A DNA stretch of 64,000 nt from Melioribacter sp051488665 (GCF_051488665.1 NZ_JBPSEG010000005.1:62001-126000); one strand, 5' to 3'; numbered from the stretch's first letter, positions 26,691 to 35,578 are shown. Notes: generated from the letters alone by a model not told the origin. Translations and numbers: made by a program.

Positions 26691-26849
26691 TTAAAACAGA
26701 GCATAAATAAAAGGCGCGAGAGCCGAACCTTGAGTTACAATAAGAAGAGCTCCCAGCAAAACCAGAAAAACTACTATCGGCATCAGCCACCATTTTTTGC
26801 GTTCTTTCATGAATTGCCATAATTCTTTCATTACGGAAACTTTACTCAT
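26691..26849 (-). CDS. DUF5989 small membrane protein (SxtK-like), 52 residues
   Basis: A 52-residue gene, short enough to be missed. The protein starts MSKVSVMKELWQFMKERKKW, has one membrane helix (~23-40), and ends in APFIYALF. This pattern (KELWxFxxxRKKWWLxP, then a helix and a short APFIYxLF tail) is the DUF5989 family, found beside SxtJ-like proteins and carbamoyltransferases and equivalent to SxtK of the saxitoxin cluster. A good ribosome site (AGGAG) stands nine bases before the ATG. It lies 11 bases after the SxtJ gene and completes a carbamoyltransferase-SxtJ-DUF5989 operon. Function unknown; it presumably forms a membrane complex with SxtJ. Confidence 0.82.
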   Translation of the reverse strand: MSKVSVMKELWQFMKERKKWWLMPIVVFLVLLGALLIVTQGSALAPFIYALF

Positions 26850-26860
26850 TATAAATACTC

Positions 26861-27286
26861 CTAATATTGTTTTTCGGGATCGCTTTCATATCCTTCTTCT
26901 CTTTTATTCCAATATGATTTTTTTGCCTTATCGATTTTTAAATCAAGAAAATCTTTTCCGAACAATCTCAATAATAATCCAATCGGAGTAACAATAAAAT
27001 AGAATAAAACAACAAGAATAAATCTCGACATGAAGTAGCTCAGGAAGACTGCAATAGTCATCCACATTTTATAAAAGGGAGCTATAACCCTAACAGGCAA
27101 TAAAAAAGCCAAGCCGGAAATAATCGCCGTAACCAACAATATATTGTATGAGCTGCCTTCAAAAAAAAGAAAATAAAGATAAATCAACGATAATATAATT
27201 CCGAAGATTACCGGAAATTTCTTAATAGTTTTTTTATCCGGTTTAAGGCTGTTTACTTCTTCAACGATATTTTTAATCCAGCTCAA
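26861..27286 (-). CDS. SxtJ-family membrane protein
   Basis: A 141-residue protein with about four closely packed hydrophobic segments between residues 23 and 108, then a soluble tail. The end of the membrane part, FIVTPIGLLLRLFGKDFLDL, followed by KKSYWNKREE, is the family signature of SxtJ-like proteins, which go with carbamoyltransferases in saxitoxin-type and many unrelated gene clusters. The role is unknown; one idea is that it anchors the carbamoyltransferase at the membrane. Translation starts at a TTG (27286) with a strong GGAGG site inside the end of the carbamoyltransferase gene, overlapping it by 14 bases, which implies coupled synthesis in a fixed ratio. Confidence 0.82.
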   Translation of the reverse strand: MSWIKNIVEEVNSLKPDKKTIKKFPVIFGIILSLIYLYFLFFEGSSYNILLVTAIISGLAFLLPVRVIAPFYKMWMTIAVFLSYFMSRFILVVLFYFIVTPIGLLLRLFGKDFLDLKIDKAKKSYWNKREEGYESDPEKQY

Positions 27287-29087
27287 ATTCTTTCCTCCAG
27301 TCTTCTTGCTCTTTAAATTCAGGCTGCCTTTTTTTATCGAGAAGAAAATTTTCCATCGCCAGATAGTCGATATTCGTACGCATAAAGCATCTGTAAGCTT
27401 CTTCAGGAGTTCGTACGATCGGCTCTCCTCTTACGTTGAAAGAAGTGTTTACAATAACCGGGCACCCGGTCAATTCATAAAATCGGGAGATCAAACGATA
27501 ATAATCAGCGTTCCGTTTTTCGTCCACTGTTTGAATGCGCGCGGAATAATCGACGTGCGTTACCGCCGGGATTTCCGAACGAACCACATTTAATTTATCG
27601 ATGCCGAAGAGATTTTCATCCGCCGTGTGATTTAATCTTTTATTTTCCTTAACGTCGGCAACGAGCAACATATAAGGACTTTCACGGTCGATATTAAAAT
27701 ATTCTGCCGCTTTTTCTTCCAGAACGGAAGGAGCGAACGGTCTGAAGCTTTCTCTGAATTTAATTTTAAGATTCATATTTTTTTGCATCGACGGATTTCG
27801 AGCGTCTCCCAGAATCGACCTTGCGCCCAGGGCTCGGGGTCCGTATTCCATTCTCCCCCTGAACCAGCCGATTACATTTCCTTCGGCAATCAATCCGGCG
27901 GTTCTCCTAATAATTTCGTCGTCGTTTAATTTCTCGTACGGGATATTATTTTTAATTAGAAACTCTTCTATATAATCATTATCGAACCGGGGACCGAGCA
28001 GCGAGCCTTTTTGGAAATCGTCAGTATCATCGGCTGTTCTGTCATTGTTCAGATATTGATACCATCCGAACAATGCGGTGCCGAGAGCTCCTCCGGCATC
28101 GCCTGCAGCCGGCTGAATCCAGATATCTTCGAAAATATTTTCTCTCAATAATTTTCCGTTTGCCACGCAATTCAACGCCACTCCCCCTGCAAGACATAAT
28201 TTTTTCATTCCGGTTTCATTTCTAATGTGCCTTGCCATTCTTAAAATTACATCTTCAACAACTGCCTGAACCGAAGCGGCGAGATCCATTTCCCTTTGAG
28301 TTAATTTTGATTCCGGCTTTCTCGGCTTACCTCCGAACAACTTATCGAATCTGGAGTTTGTCATCGTAAGACCGGTACAGTAATTAAAATATTCCATATT
28401 TAGCTTGAAGGAACCGTCGTCTTTCAAATCGATAAGGTTCTCATAAATCAGACCGGCATATTTGGGAACGCCGTAAGGAGCGAGCCCCATTACTTTATAC
28501 TCGCCCGAATTTACTTTGAATCCGGTATAATAAGTAAAAGCCGAATAGAGCATTCCGATTGAATGCGGGAATTTAATGTCGGCAAGAATATTAATTTTAT
28601 TTTTGTTGCCGATACCGTAGCTTGTGGTCGTCCATTCGCCGACTCCGTCGATAGTCAAAAACGCGGCTTCCGAAAACGGCGACGGGAAAAATGCCGACGC
28701 CGCGTGAGATTGATGATGCTCGGGAAAAAGAATTTTCCCGTCGTAATTAAGTTTCTCTTTTATTTGTTCTTTAATCCACAACTTCTCTTTAATCCATACC
28801 GGCATTGCTTTCAAAAAAGAAGAAATGCCTTTGGGAGCATAAGCAAGGTACGTTTCGAGCAGGCGTTCGAATTTCAAGAACGGCTTGTCGTAATAGACAA
28901 CCAGGTCGACGTCGGAAATTTCTATTCCCGCGTATTCAAGACAAAAATTAACCGCATTAATCGGAAATCTGAAATCATGTTTCTTACGCGTAAATCTTTC
29001 TTCCTGAGCGGCGGCTGTAATTTCGCCGTCTTTAATTAATGCGGCTGCGCTGTCGTGATAATATGCCGATATCCCGAGTATATACAT
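27273..29087 (-). CDS. Carbamoyltransferase (NodU/TobZ/SxtI family)
   Basis: A 604-residue carbamoyltransferase. The N-terminal kinase-like (Kae1-type) half begins MYILGISAYYHDSAAALIKDG and includes PEHHQSHAASAFF and LTIDGVGEWTT; the C-terminal YrdC-like half includes GWFRGRMEYGPRALGARSIL. These enzymes use carbamoyl phosphate and ATP to carbamoylate a hydroxyl of a sugar, antibiotic or toxin. No biosynthetic cluster (no NRPS, PKS or aminoglycoside genes) is near, so the acceptor could be a surface glycan or lipid. Full length for the family. It starts at ATG 29087 behind its own candidate promoter and is followed by SxtJ and DUF5989 genes. Confidence 0.9.
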   Translation of the reverse strand: MYILGISAYYHDSAAALIKDGEITAAAQEERFTRKKHDFRFPINAVNFCLEYAGIEISDVDLVVYYDKPFLKFERLLETYLAYAPKGISSFLKAMPVWIKEKLWIKEQIKEKLNYDGKILFPEHHQSHAASAFFPSPFSEAAFLTIDGVGEWTTTSYGIGNKNKINILADIKFPHSIGMLYSAFTYYTGFKVNSGEYKVMGLAPYGVPKYAGLIYENLIDLKDDGSFKLNMEYFNYCTGLTMTNSRFDKLFGGKPRKPESKLTQREMDLAASVQAVVEDVILRMARHIRNETGMKKLCLAGGVALNCVANGKLLRENIFEDIWIQPAAGDAGGALGTALFGWYQYLNNDRTADDTDDFQKGSLLGPRFDNDYIEEFLIKNNIPYEKLNDDEIIRRTAGLIAEGNVIGWFRGRMEYGPRALGARSILGDARNPSMQKNMNLKIKFRESFRPFAPSVLEEKAAEYFNIDRESPYMLLVADVKENKRLNHTADENLFGIDKLNVVRSEIPAVTHVDYSARIQTVDEKRNADYYRLISRFYELTGCPVIVNTSFNVRGEPIVRTPEEAYRCFMRTNIDYLAMENFLLDKKRQPEFKEQEDWRKEFELD

Positions 29088-29108
29088 TAAAAAATTTTTT
29101 TGTGAATT

Positions 29109-29139
29109 TGAACTTAGGAGTTTTTGTTCAATTTTACAA
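29109..29139 (-). promoter_or_regulatory. Candidate promoter of the carbamoyltransferase operon
   Basis: Minus strand: TTG (29139-29137), exactly 20 bases, TAAGTTCA (29116-29109), agreeing with TAnnTTTG at four of six fixed positions. A small inverted repeat (TTGAAC, 12 bases, GTTCAA; 29108-29131) overlaps it and could be a regulator site. Confidence 0.35.
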
Positions 29140-29148
29140 TCGGATTTA

Positions 29149-29544
29149 CTAAGGCGCCAAGCCGGATTTTATAATAAAGTAATCGCTCAATACAACCGGA
29201 TAATGCGAGTCGTGATTTGTTATTTCAATTCTGTAGTGAATGGAAGGTTTTATATTGACGTCAATATCCCATTCGTATTCTCCGTCGTTTTCAGTTTCGG
29301 CGGAAATAATCTCTTTGACAACCGTTTTTCTGAGCAGTCGAATATAAACCTTTTCGACGCTGCCCGGCATTTCCCACTTTATCTTTATTTTGTTACCCGT
29401 ATAATAGAGATCGCCTTCCGACGGAGAGATGATTTTGGATTTTATGTATGCCGACGGATAAACCGGGGTTTCTTCCACCGGAAGTTCTTCCCTGCATGAA
29501 CAGAGGATTATAAGTAAAGGTAATATCTGAAGAATCTTTCTCAT
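29149..29544 (-). CDS. Probable lipoprotein with Ig-like domain, 131 residues
   Basis: A 131-residue exported protein. The N-terminus MRKILQILPLLIILCSCREE ends in a lipobox-like LCSC, so it is probably acylated and anchored in a membrane facing the periplasm or the outside. The remainder (~30-131) reads as a single beta-sandwich: ISPSEGDLYYTGNKIKIKWE, then a VYIRLLRK strand, WDIDVNIKPSIHYRIEIT. That pattern, a ligand-free fibronectin- or Kre9/Ser-Thr-rich-type domain starting with a W-containing strand, occurs in many FCB secreted proteins. It stands 61 bases upstream of the carbamoyltransferase gene and 60 downstream of the beta-CASP gene, with no clear functional tie to either. Confidence 0.75.
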   Translation of the reverse strand: MRKILQILPLLIILCSCREELPVEETPVYPSAYIKSKIISPSEGDLYYTGNKIKIKWEMPGSVEKVYIRLLRKTVVKEIISAETENDGEYEWDIDVNIKPSIHYRIEITNHDSHYPVVLSDYFIIKSGLAP

Positions 29545-29604
29545 CTCAATTCTTCAATTTCCGCCGTAAGTTATATTAATCCGGATAAAATTGAAATGAA
29601 AAAG

Positions 29605-30972
29605 TTAATCCCCCACAATAATTTCTTTCCCCAATTCCGCCGAGAAAAGTTTAACTCCCGGTTGGGACTCGAGCAAATGATATCCTATCCAATTCTGGGC
29701 GGATTCTTCTCCGTGGACAAGGATTACTGCTCCGGGTTTCAATCTCTTTGCGAAATTTATCAGACTGTCCCGGTTCGCATGCGCTGAGAAATAGTACCGC
29801 TTAATTTCGCATTCCACTTTAATTGCTCGATCCCCGGTTAATTTCAGCGCGTCATTCTTTTTGGCGTTTATAATTTTATATCCGGGAGTGGAGGGATCCA
29901 TATATCCGACGCCGAAGACAGCAAAGTTTTTTTGCCTGAGCAAGAATTCCGCAAGCTGGAACGAAGTTGTGCCTTCGAGCATCATGCCGCTGGACGCCAG
30001 CAAATAGCCGGGATTTTTTTTGAAATGGTTATAATCGTTAATATCATTCAAATTCGATTGAGGAATTTCTTTGAGTTCCGTATCGGGATTTTTCCTTTTT
30101 ACCGCGTAGCGGAAACGGTCATAAATGTTCGAAATTTCCCTGCCGATTCCACCGGTATAAATTTCCGCATCCGTTAGTTTGCCGCTTCTTACGGCTTCAT
30201 AAATCAGCATTAGCATTTCCTGCATTTTCCCGAGCGCAAAAACGGGAATCAAAACCGATCCGCCTTGCGAGATAATTTTATTCAAGTCGTTTATAAAACG
30301 AACTCTTTCGGATTCCCAGCTCCCCGTTAATTTTGTGTCGGAATCGCCGTACGTCGATTCCATTATCAATAAATCCGCTTTCCCCAACGAATCAATGTCG
30401 GCGCCCGTTTGAATCGATTGACCGGACAAATTCACGTCCCCCGTATATAAAATTTTTTTGTCGTCCGCTTTAATCATTACCATTGCCGAACCGAGTATAT
30501 GACCGGCGCCGTAGAAACATCCTTTTAATTCGCAGGAGGAATTCAATCCGTTCAGTTCAAATTCCTCATGATAATCGTAATCGCGAATGCTTCTTACGAG
30601 AAGGTCTATTTCTTCATGAGTGTAAAAAGAAATGCCATCTTCGCCGGCAGTTTCTTTCTTGAGAATATTGACCGCATTGTGAAGAGTAACCGACACCAAT
30701 TCCTTTGTGTAAGGAGTCGTATAAATAATTACGTGCGGAAATTTCTTTATCAAAAACGGCAGCGCGCCTATATGATCCTGGTGGGCGTGAGAAATAATTA
30801 CAAAATCAAGCGGGTAATTTTCCAACAAATCGAATAAAGGCAGCGAATCGAGTCCTTTCTTGCGCGGATGAATTCCGCAATCGAGGAGTATTCCCGTCCC
30901 TGCTATTTGAAGGTAATAAGAATTGGCGCCAATTTCTTTGCCGCCTCCTATCGGCAGGAACTTAATCATCAA
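29605..30972 (-). CDS. Beta-CASP metallo-beta-lactamase-fold RNase-like protein
   Basis: A 455-residue member of the beta-CASP group, related to CPSF73 and archaeal/bacterial mRNA-processing nucleases. The zinc motif is SHAHQDHIGALPF near residue 60; further ligands lie in GAGHILGSA and LLYTGDVN-like segments (KKILYTGDVNLSG). The beta-CASP motifs follow: LLIMESTYGD, PVFALGKMQEM, SSGMMLEG, and the final YYFSAHANRDSL with ILVHGEESA. It starts MIKFLPIGGGKEIGANSYYL, an N-terminus typical of the family. Likely an endo- or exoribonuclease, though KH domains are absent. It overlaps the YD-repeat gene upstream by four bases. Confidence 0.87.
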   Translation of the reverse strand: MMIKFLPIGGGKEIGANSYYLQIAGTGILLDCGIHPRKKGLDSLPLFDLLENYPLDFVIISHAHQDHIGALPFLIKKFPHVIIYTTPYTKELVSVTLHNAVNILKKETAGEDGISFYTHEEIDLLVRSIRDYDYHEEFELNGLNSSCELKGCFYGAGHILGSAMVMIKADDKKILYTGDVNLSGQSIQTGADIDSLGKADLLIMESTYGDSDTKLTGSWESERVRFINDLNKIISQGGSVLIPVFALGKMQEMLMLIYEAVRSGKLTDAEIYTGGIGREISNIYDRFRYAVKRKNPDTELKEIPQSNLNDINDYNHFKKNPGYLLASSGMMLEGTTSFQLAEFLLRQKNFAVFGVGYMDPSTPGYKIINAKKNDALKLTGDRAIKVECEIKRYYFSAHANRDSLINFAKRLKPGAVILVHGEESAQNWIGYHLLESQPGVKLFSAELGKEIIVGD

Positions 30973-31949
30973 TAAAATTCATACTCGTAAACAGCAAGAT
31001 ATGCGGGACGCTCGTTGTTTGCATAACGAATTTCTTCGTGCTGCAACCCGTTTTTATAATACGAAAAAGTAACTCTGTATTGGCGCGAGCCGTCGGAAAG
31101 GTACAATTTGTCCTCAATCAGATTGTTATTTTCGTCATAATTCATTTGACGAACGGTTTGTCTGTTTTTGACCGTTATCAAATTACCCCGGTCGTCGTAG
31201 CTGTAAACCACTTCGTTAACCGAGCTGCCCGCTTTTTGTATTTCTTTAATCAAATATCCATCATCGTTATAGACATAATCAATCTCAGCGACCAGGTTGC
31301 CTTTGGCGTTATATCCCATTACCTTTGTCAGCAAGTTGCCTTCATAAAAATATTTTTTTTCGGTATTTAAATTTTCCCCTATGTATTCGCGTTCGTTAAT
31401 TACATGCTTTAATGAATCGTATTGGAATAGAATATTCTGTTCGTTAACGCTCCTGCTGGTGAGAATTCTCCTGTTTATTTCGTTTCCGCTGCCGTCGTAT
31501 TCGGATTCTTTGCGCATTGTAAGGTTTCCGAAATTGTCGTAAACTTCGGTAGAAATCAGTTTGTCTTTATTGTCGTATGCGAATTGATAAACCAGATCGG
31601 TTCCGCCGGTAGCCGTATATCTTATCAGCTTTGTTCTCTGTCCCTTTTCGTTGAAAAAGAGTTCTTCTATAAGAGTCAATTTGGAAGGTCGTTTGCCGTT
31701 TCGCAAGAAGAAGCCCGCTTTTTTCCGTCGCACTTTAACCTTTAGTTGAGCGGCTTTTTCAAGTTCTTTCGTCGGCTGATCTTTTATTTCCCTGCTCTCT
31801 TCCGGTTTTGCGTCATTTTTTTCGTTGACGGTTTTTATTTCCTCGGTTTTATTCTCCTGAGCATTGCCGCACTGAACAATCAAAGACATTGTAATCAGCG
31901 GCACAAGCACAAAAACTATCATCATTAAAGATTTCATAAATTTTTTCAT
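30969..31949 (-). CDS. Exported YD-repeat protein, 326 residues
   Basis: A 326-residue exported protein. The hydrophobic start (residues ~8-27) ends in LIVQCGNAQ, where Cys27 may be a lipidation site although the residue before it (Gln) is unusual. A charged linker (~30-70) follows, then about eight tandem repeats of roughly 20-25 residues with the YD/RHS-like pattern YxYDxxGNLxxxxxY, for example VVYSYDDRGNLITVKNRQT and YVYNDDGYLIKEIQ. Such repeats form a curled beta-sheet and often bind sugars. It is far too short for an RHS toxin and lacks a core cage end and toxin tip. It lies between the hemerythrin gene (4-base gap) and beta-CASP gene (4-base overlap). Confidence 0.8.
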   Translation of the reverse strand: MKKFMKSLMMIVFVLVPLITMSLIVQCGNAQENKTEEIKTVNEKNDAKPEESREIKDQPTKELEKAAQLKVKVRRKKAGFFLRNGKRPSKLTLIEELFFNEKGQRTKLIRYTATGGTDLVYQFAYDNKDKLISTEVYDNFGNLTMRKESEYDGSGNEINRRILTSRSVNEQNILFQYDSLKHVINEREYIGENLNTEKKYFYEGNLLTKVMGYNAKGNLVAEIDYVYNDDGYLIKEIQKAGSSVNEVVYSYDDRGNLITVKNRQTVRQMNYDENNNLIEDKLYLSDGSRQYRVTFSYYKNGLQHEEIRYANNERPAYLAVYEYEFY

Positions 31950-31953
31950 ATGT

Positions 31954-32394
31954 TCATCCTTTTAGCTTTTGAGAAAGTAAGGATAATTTTTCTTCATTCA
32001 CGTGTTTTTGAACTGATTCGAATAATTCCCTTTCTTCCATTCTGATATGGTCGTCTAAGAGCGTTCCTATTTCGTGCATCGTTTTTTCGCAGTCATTTTC
32101 ATTTTTCAGTTGTTCGAACAATTTTTCCAAGCGCTTATGGTCTTCGAGCATTTTTTGGAACAGCTTGTCGAGTTCGGGCGATATACCCGAACAGAACGGC
32201 AAAAGAACTTTTTCTTCTTTATCAAAGTGTTTAATCAATTCTTCCCGATAAAACCGCAAGGCATATTTTCTTTTTCCTTCCGGATCAGCGGGTAAATCAC
32301 GGTAAGCCGGAGCGCCTTTTTTCAGTATCTGTGCAAGTATTAGTCCGTCATGGTGTTCTTTGGATAACACAACCAAACTATGATGTCTTTTCAT
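31954..32394 (-). CDS. Hemerythrin HHE-domain protein
   Basis: A 146-residue four-helix-bundle protein of the hemerythrin/HHE type. Iron ligands are visible in order: SKEHHDGL near residue 12-19, IKHFDKEEKVLLPF (~54-67), LEDHKRLE (~83-90), and DDHIRMEERELFE (~113-125), giving the H..H-x3-E..H..H-x3-E pattern of a di-iron site. It is cytoplasmic, with no signal. Such proteins bind oxygen or NO, or repair iron-sulfur centres. It overlaps the YihY gene by 17 bases upstream and is followed by the YD-repeat gene; the whole run from purL on is on one strand with gaps of 10 bases or less. Confidence 0.88.
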   Translation of the reverse strand: MKRHHSLVVLSKEHHDGLILAQILKKGAPAYRDLPADPEGKRKYALRFYREELIKHFDKEEKVLLPFCSGISPELDKLFQKMLEDHKRLEKLFEQLKNENDCEKTMHEIGTLLDDHIRMEERELFESVQKHVNEEKLSLLSQKLKG

Positions 32395-33262
32395 TCAACC
32401 TCTCCCTGTACAATTGTCCTATTTCCGCGCCGGCAATAAATATACACGACGAATAAAAAATCCACAGCAATATAACCACAAATAAAACAAACGCGCCGTA
32501 AAAAGGATTAGTATTTAGAAAATGACGGATATAATAACCGAACAAACTTCTGGCAAGCTCCCACAACAAAGTAGTTGAAAGCGCGCTCACGAGCGCGACC
32601 CTTTTCGGTAATTGTTCATAGGGAATCAGATAATAGAGAAGGAAAAAAAGGAACAACATAACCATTAGAGATATTACCCAAACGGCGATATTCCATACCT
32701 TGGCTATTTCAACATACGATATTACAGTGGAGTTTTGCGCGTTTTCCACAATTATGTTTAATATCGGAAAAACTAGCGTCGAAAGAGAAATAAACACAAC
32801 GACGAGAATTACCATTCCGATGTCGCGCAAGAATCCGATAAGAGCGTGCTTTTCGATTTTTGTATGAAAAATTTGATTCAGAATTGTTCTTAAACTGCTG
32901 AATATCCACGTAGACGTAACTATTAAACCGATCAAGCCAAGATACCCGGCGAGCGTTTTGTATTCTATTACCTGGGGAAGCCTTCTGTTAATAACTTCTT
33001 TGGCATAATCGGCATACTGCTTGTAAGGAAGCAGCAATTGGATAATCTGATTAATTATCCTTTCGAGTCGAGCTGTGTTGAATACATTGCCGAGCAGAGA
33101 AAAAATCAGCAGAATAAGCGGAATCATGCTCAGCAATAAAGAATAAGCAATACCCGCTCCCGAAAGGAACAGATTGTGTTCTTCAATTCTGTGGTATAAT
33201 CCCGACAGATAATATTTCAATACTTTCAGAACGTTATAGACTCTATTAAAAAGTTTATTCAT
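32378..33262 (-). CDS. YihY/BrkB-family membrane protein
   Basis: A 294-residue inner-membrane protein with six hydrophobic segments. Family features: the amphipathic N-terminus before LFLSGAGIAYSLLLSMIPLILL, STWIFSSLRTILNQIF, LYYLIPYEQLPKRVALVSAL, and the final FYGAFVLFVVILLWIFYSSC with FIAGAEIGQLYRER. The family was once called ribonuclease BN in error and its function is still not settled; a lipid- or envelope-transport role has been suggested. It starts nine bases after purL and overlaps the hemerythrin gene by 17. Confidence 0.9.
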   Translation of the reverse strand: MNKLFNRVYNVLKVLKYYLSGLYHRIEEHNLFLSGAGIAYSLLLSMIPLILLIFSLLGNVFNTARLERIINQIIQLLLPYKQYADYAKEVINRRLPQVIEYKTLAGYLGLIGLIVTSTWIFSSLRTILNQIFHTKIEKHALIGFLRDIGMVILVVVFISLSTLVFPILNIIVENAQNSTVISYVEIAKVWNIAVWVISLMVMLFLFFLLYYLIPYEQLPKRVALVSALSTTLLWELARSLFGYYIRHFLNTNPFYGAFVLFVVILLWIFYSSCIFIAGAEIGQLYRERLNEKTS

Positions 33263-33271
33263 TATTTCCGG

Positions 33272-35503
33272 TCAAACAATGTTCATTTTTTCTGAAATGG
33301 AAGAATAATAGAGCTTAATCAAATGCTCCAGCGTGAATTGGTACTGATCGTTAACCGAAAAGATTTTATCCGTCGTTTCGCCCAGGAAAGTATAAGGAGT
33401 AAAACTCTTGGAAGCAATTTGCTCGAATGCTTCTTTATTATCCGGACTCACGGAAACAATCACTCTCGACTGGCTTTCGGAGAAAAACGAGAAATCCTCC
33501 CTGGATTTAACGGGAATATGAACTTTTGCGCCGACCGGTTTTTCCTTGTTAATAATGCAACATTCGGCGAGCGCTACCATTATGCCGCCTTCTGAAATAT
33601 CGTGGGCAGATTTAATTATTTTCTTTTCGATCAATTCGAGTATAAGATTATGAAGGTCTTTTTCGGTCTGGAGGTCGATTCTCGGAATTTGACCTTTGAC
33701 CATGTTATGCGCTATTTTCAGGTATTCGCTTCCGCCTATTTCTTCATAATCTTCGCCGAGCAAGTAAATCAAATCGCCGGTATCCTTGAATTCCGCCGTT
33801 GTAACATTGTCAATATTTTCGATAATTCCCACCATTCCGATAACCGGAGTCGGATAGACAGCTCTATCCGGGCTTTCATTGTAGAAACTTACGTTCCCTC
33901 CTGTAACCGGAGTATTAAAGAATCGGCAGGCTTCTCCCATTCCTTCGATAGCTTTTTTGAATGTCCAGTACATTTCCGGTTTATAAGGATTTCCGAAATT
34001 CAGACAATTCGTAATAGCCAGAGGTATCGCTCCGGAACAGACAACATTCCTGGCAGCTTCGGCAACGGCTATTTTCGTTCCTTCTTTGGGATTCAAATAG
34101 ACATATCTTCCGTTGCAATCGGTAGTGGCTGCGATTGCTTTTTGAGTGTCTTTAATTCTGATAACCGCGGCATCGGAACCCGGTCCTACTACGGTATTGG
34201 TTCTAACCATAGAATCGTATTGTTCATAGACCCAGTTTTTCGAAGCAATATTCGGCGACGAAAAAATCTTTTCGAACGTCTCAGAAATGCATTCGGGTTC
34301 GGGTATCTCGTTAAAATCGAGTTTTGTAATTTCTTTCAGATATTCGGGTTCTTTAACATCGCGGTAATATACCGGAGCTCCTCCGCCCAACACTAAATCG
34401 TACGGAGGAATAGATGCCTTCAATTCATTGTGATGTTTAATTTTTAGCAGCGGTTCATCGGTTACGTATCCGATAATTTCACAGTTCAAATCCCATTTGT
34501 CGAAAATTTCTTTGACGCGTTCTTCTTTTCCTTTTTTCACAACCACCAGCATGCGTTCCTGGCTTTCCGAAAGCATAATTTCGTAAGCCGTCATATTTTC
34601 TTCGCGCAAAGGAACCATGTCGAGATTAATATCCATCCCCGATTTGCCCTTGGCACTCATTTCGGAAGTAGAGCATGAAATTCCCGCCGCGCCCATATCC
34701 TGAATGCCTACGATCAGGTCTTCCTTAATAATTTCGAGCGTCGCTTCGAGCAGAAGTTTCTCGGTAAACGGGTCGCCCACTTGCACCGAAGGTCTTTTCG
34801 ATTCGGATTTTTCGGAAATTTCTTCGGAAGCAAAAGTAGCGCCGTGAATGCCGTCTCTTCCGGTTGAAGAGCCGACAATCATTACCGGATTGCCTTCTCC
34901 TTTTGCTACTGCCGATGCGGTACGGTTAGTATTAACGATTCCGATTGCCATGGCATTCACAAGCGGATTGTATTTATACGACTCGTCGAAATAAACTTCG
35001 CCTCCAACTGTCGGAACGCCGAAACAGTTTCCGTAATCGGCGATTCCTTTTACCACTCCTTCAAAAAGATAGCGGGTTCTCGGATCGTCGAGAGAGCCGA
35101 AACGGAGGGAATTCAAACAGGCTATAGGACGCGCGCCCATAGTAAAGATATCTCTCAATATTCCGCCTACGCCGGTAGCGGCGCCCTGATACGGTTCGAC
35201 GGCTGAGGGATGATTATGACTTTCGATCTTAAAAGCAACAGCCATTCCGTCGCCGATGTCTACCAAGCCGGCGTTTTCTTCGCCCGCTCCGACAAGCAAT
35301 CTGCCGCCCGAACGCGGCAGCGTTTTTAATAGGGCAATCGAATTTTTATAACTGCAATGCTCGCTCCACATTACGCTAAAAATTCCGAGTTCGGTAAATG
35401 TGGGAATCCTGCCGAGTCGTTCGCAAATTGTTTTATATTCTTCTTCGGTTAATCCGTGCTCGAGGGCCAATTCTAAATTTACTTCCGGTTCTCTCATATT
35501 CAT
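33272..35503 (-). CDS. purL: Phosphoribosylformylglycinamidine synthase II
   Basis: Cytoplasmic purine-pathway enzyme that, with PurQ and PurS, turns FGAR, glutamine and ATP into FGAM. At 743 residues it is the small PurL type, which lacks the fused glutaminase of the E. coli enzyme, so separate purQ and purS genes are expected elsewhere. Motifs include FSVMWSEHCSYKNSIALLK (~42-60), IESHNHPSAVEPYQGAATGVGG, GIQDMGAAGISCS, and the second-half copies VTGGNVSFYNES and AHDISEGGIMVALAE. Either of two Met codons at the start is possible (MNMREPE). It appears to be the first gene of a run leading through YihY, hemerythrin, YD-repeat and beta-CASP genes. Confidence 0.95.
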   Translation of the reverse strand: MNMREPEVNLELALEHGLTEEEYKTICERLGRIPTFTELGIFSVMWSEHCSYKNSIALLKTLPRSGGRLLVGAGEENAGLVDIGDGMAVAFKIESHNHPSAVEPYQGAATGVGGILRDIFTMGARPIACLNSLRFGSLDDPRTRYLFEGVVKGIADYGNCFGVPTVGGEVYFDESYKYNPLVNAMAIGIVNTNRTASAVAKGEGNPVMIVGSSTGRDGIHGATFASEEISEKSESKRPSVQVGDPFTEKLLLEATLEIIKEDLIVGIQDMGAAGISCSTSEMSAKGKSGMDINLDMVPLREENMTAYEIMLSESQERMLVVVKKGKEERVKEIFDKWDLNCEIIGYVTDEPLLKIKHHNELKASIPPYDLVLGGGAPVYYRDVKEPEYLKEITKLDFNEIPEPECISETFEKIFSSPNIASKNWVYEQYDSMVRTNTVVGPGSDAAVIRIKDTQKAIAATTDCNGRYVYLNPKEGTKIAVAEAARNVVCSGAIPLAITNCLNFGNPYKPEMYWTFKKAIEGMGEACRFFNTPVTGGNVSFYNESPDRAVYPTPVIGMVGIIENIDNVTTAEFKDTGDLIYLLGEDYEEIGGSEYLKIAHNMVKGQIPRIDLQTEKDLHNLILELIEKKIIKSAHDISEGGIMVALAECCIINKEKPVGAKVHIPVKSREDFSFFSESQSRVIVSVSPDNKEAFEQIASKSFTPYTFLGETTDKIFSVNDQYQFTLEHLIKLYYSSISEKMNIV

Positions 35504-35578
35504 TCTCTTTGGAAATTTTAATTACGAATATAACAACATTTCAGCTTTTTCACTCCCTTGATTTTTCGGAAAGAAATT

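Noticed and set aside
27273..29087. tRNA threonylcarbamoyladenosine (TsaD/Kae1) gene
   Set aside because: The N-terminal fold is related, but the length (604), the PEHHQSHAASAFF segment and the C-terminal YrdC-like half fit the NodU/SxtI carbamoyltransferases.
30969..31949. RHS/YD-repeat polymorphic toxin
   Set aside because: Only about eight short repeats, no core end motif, no toxin tip and no immunity gene behind it; the next gene is a beta-CASP nuclease on the same strand with full family motifs.
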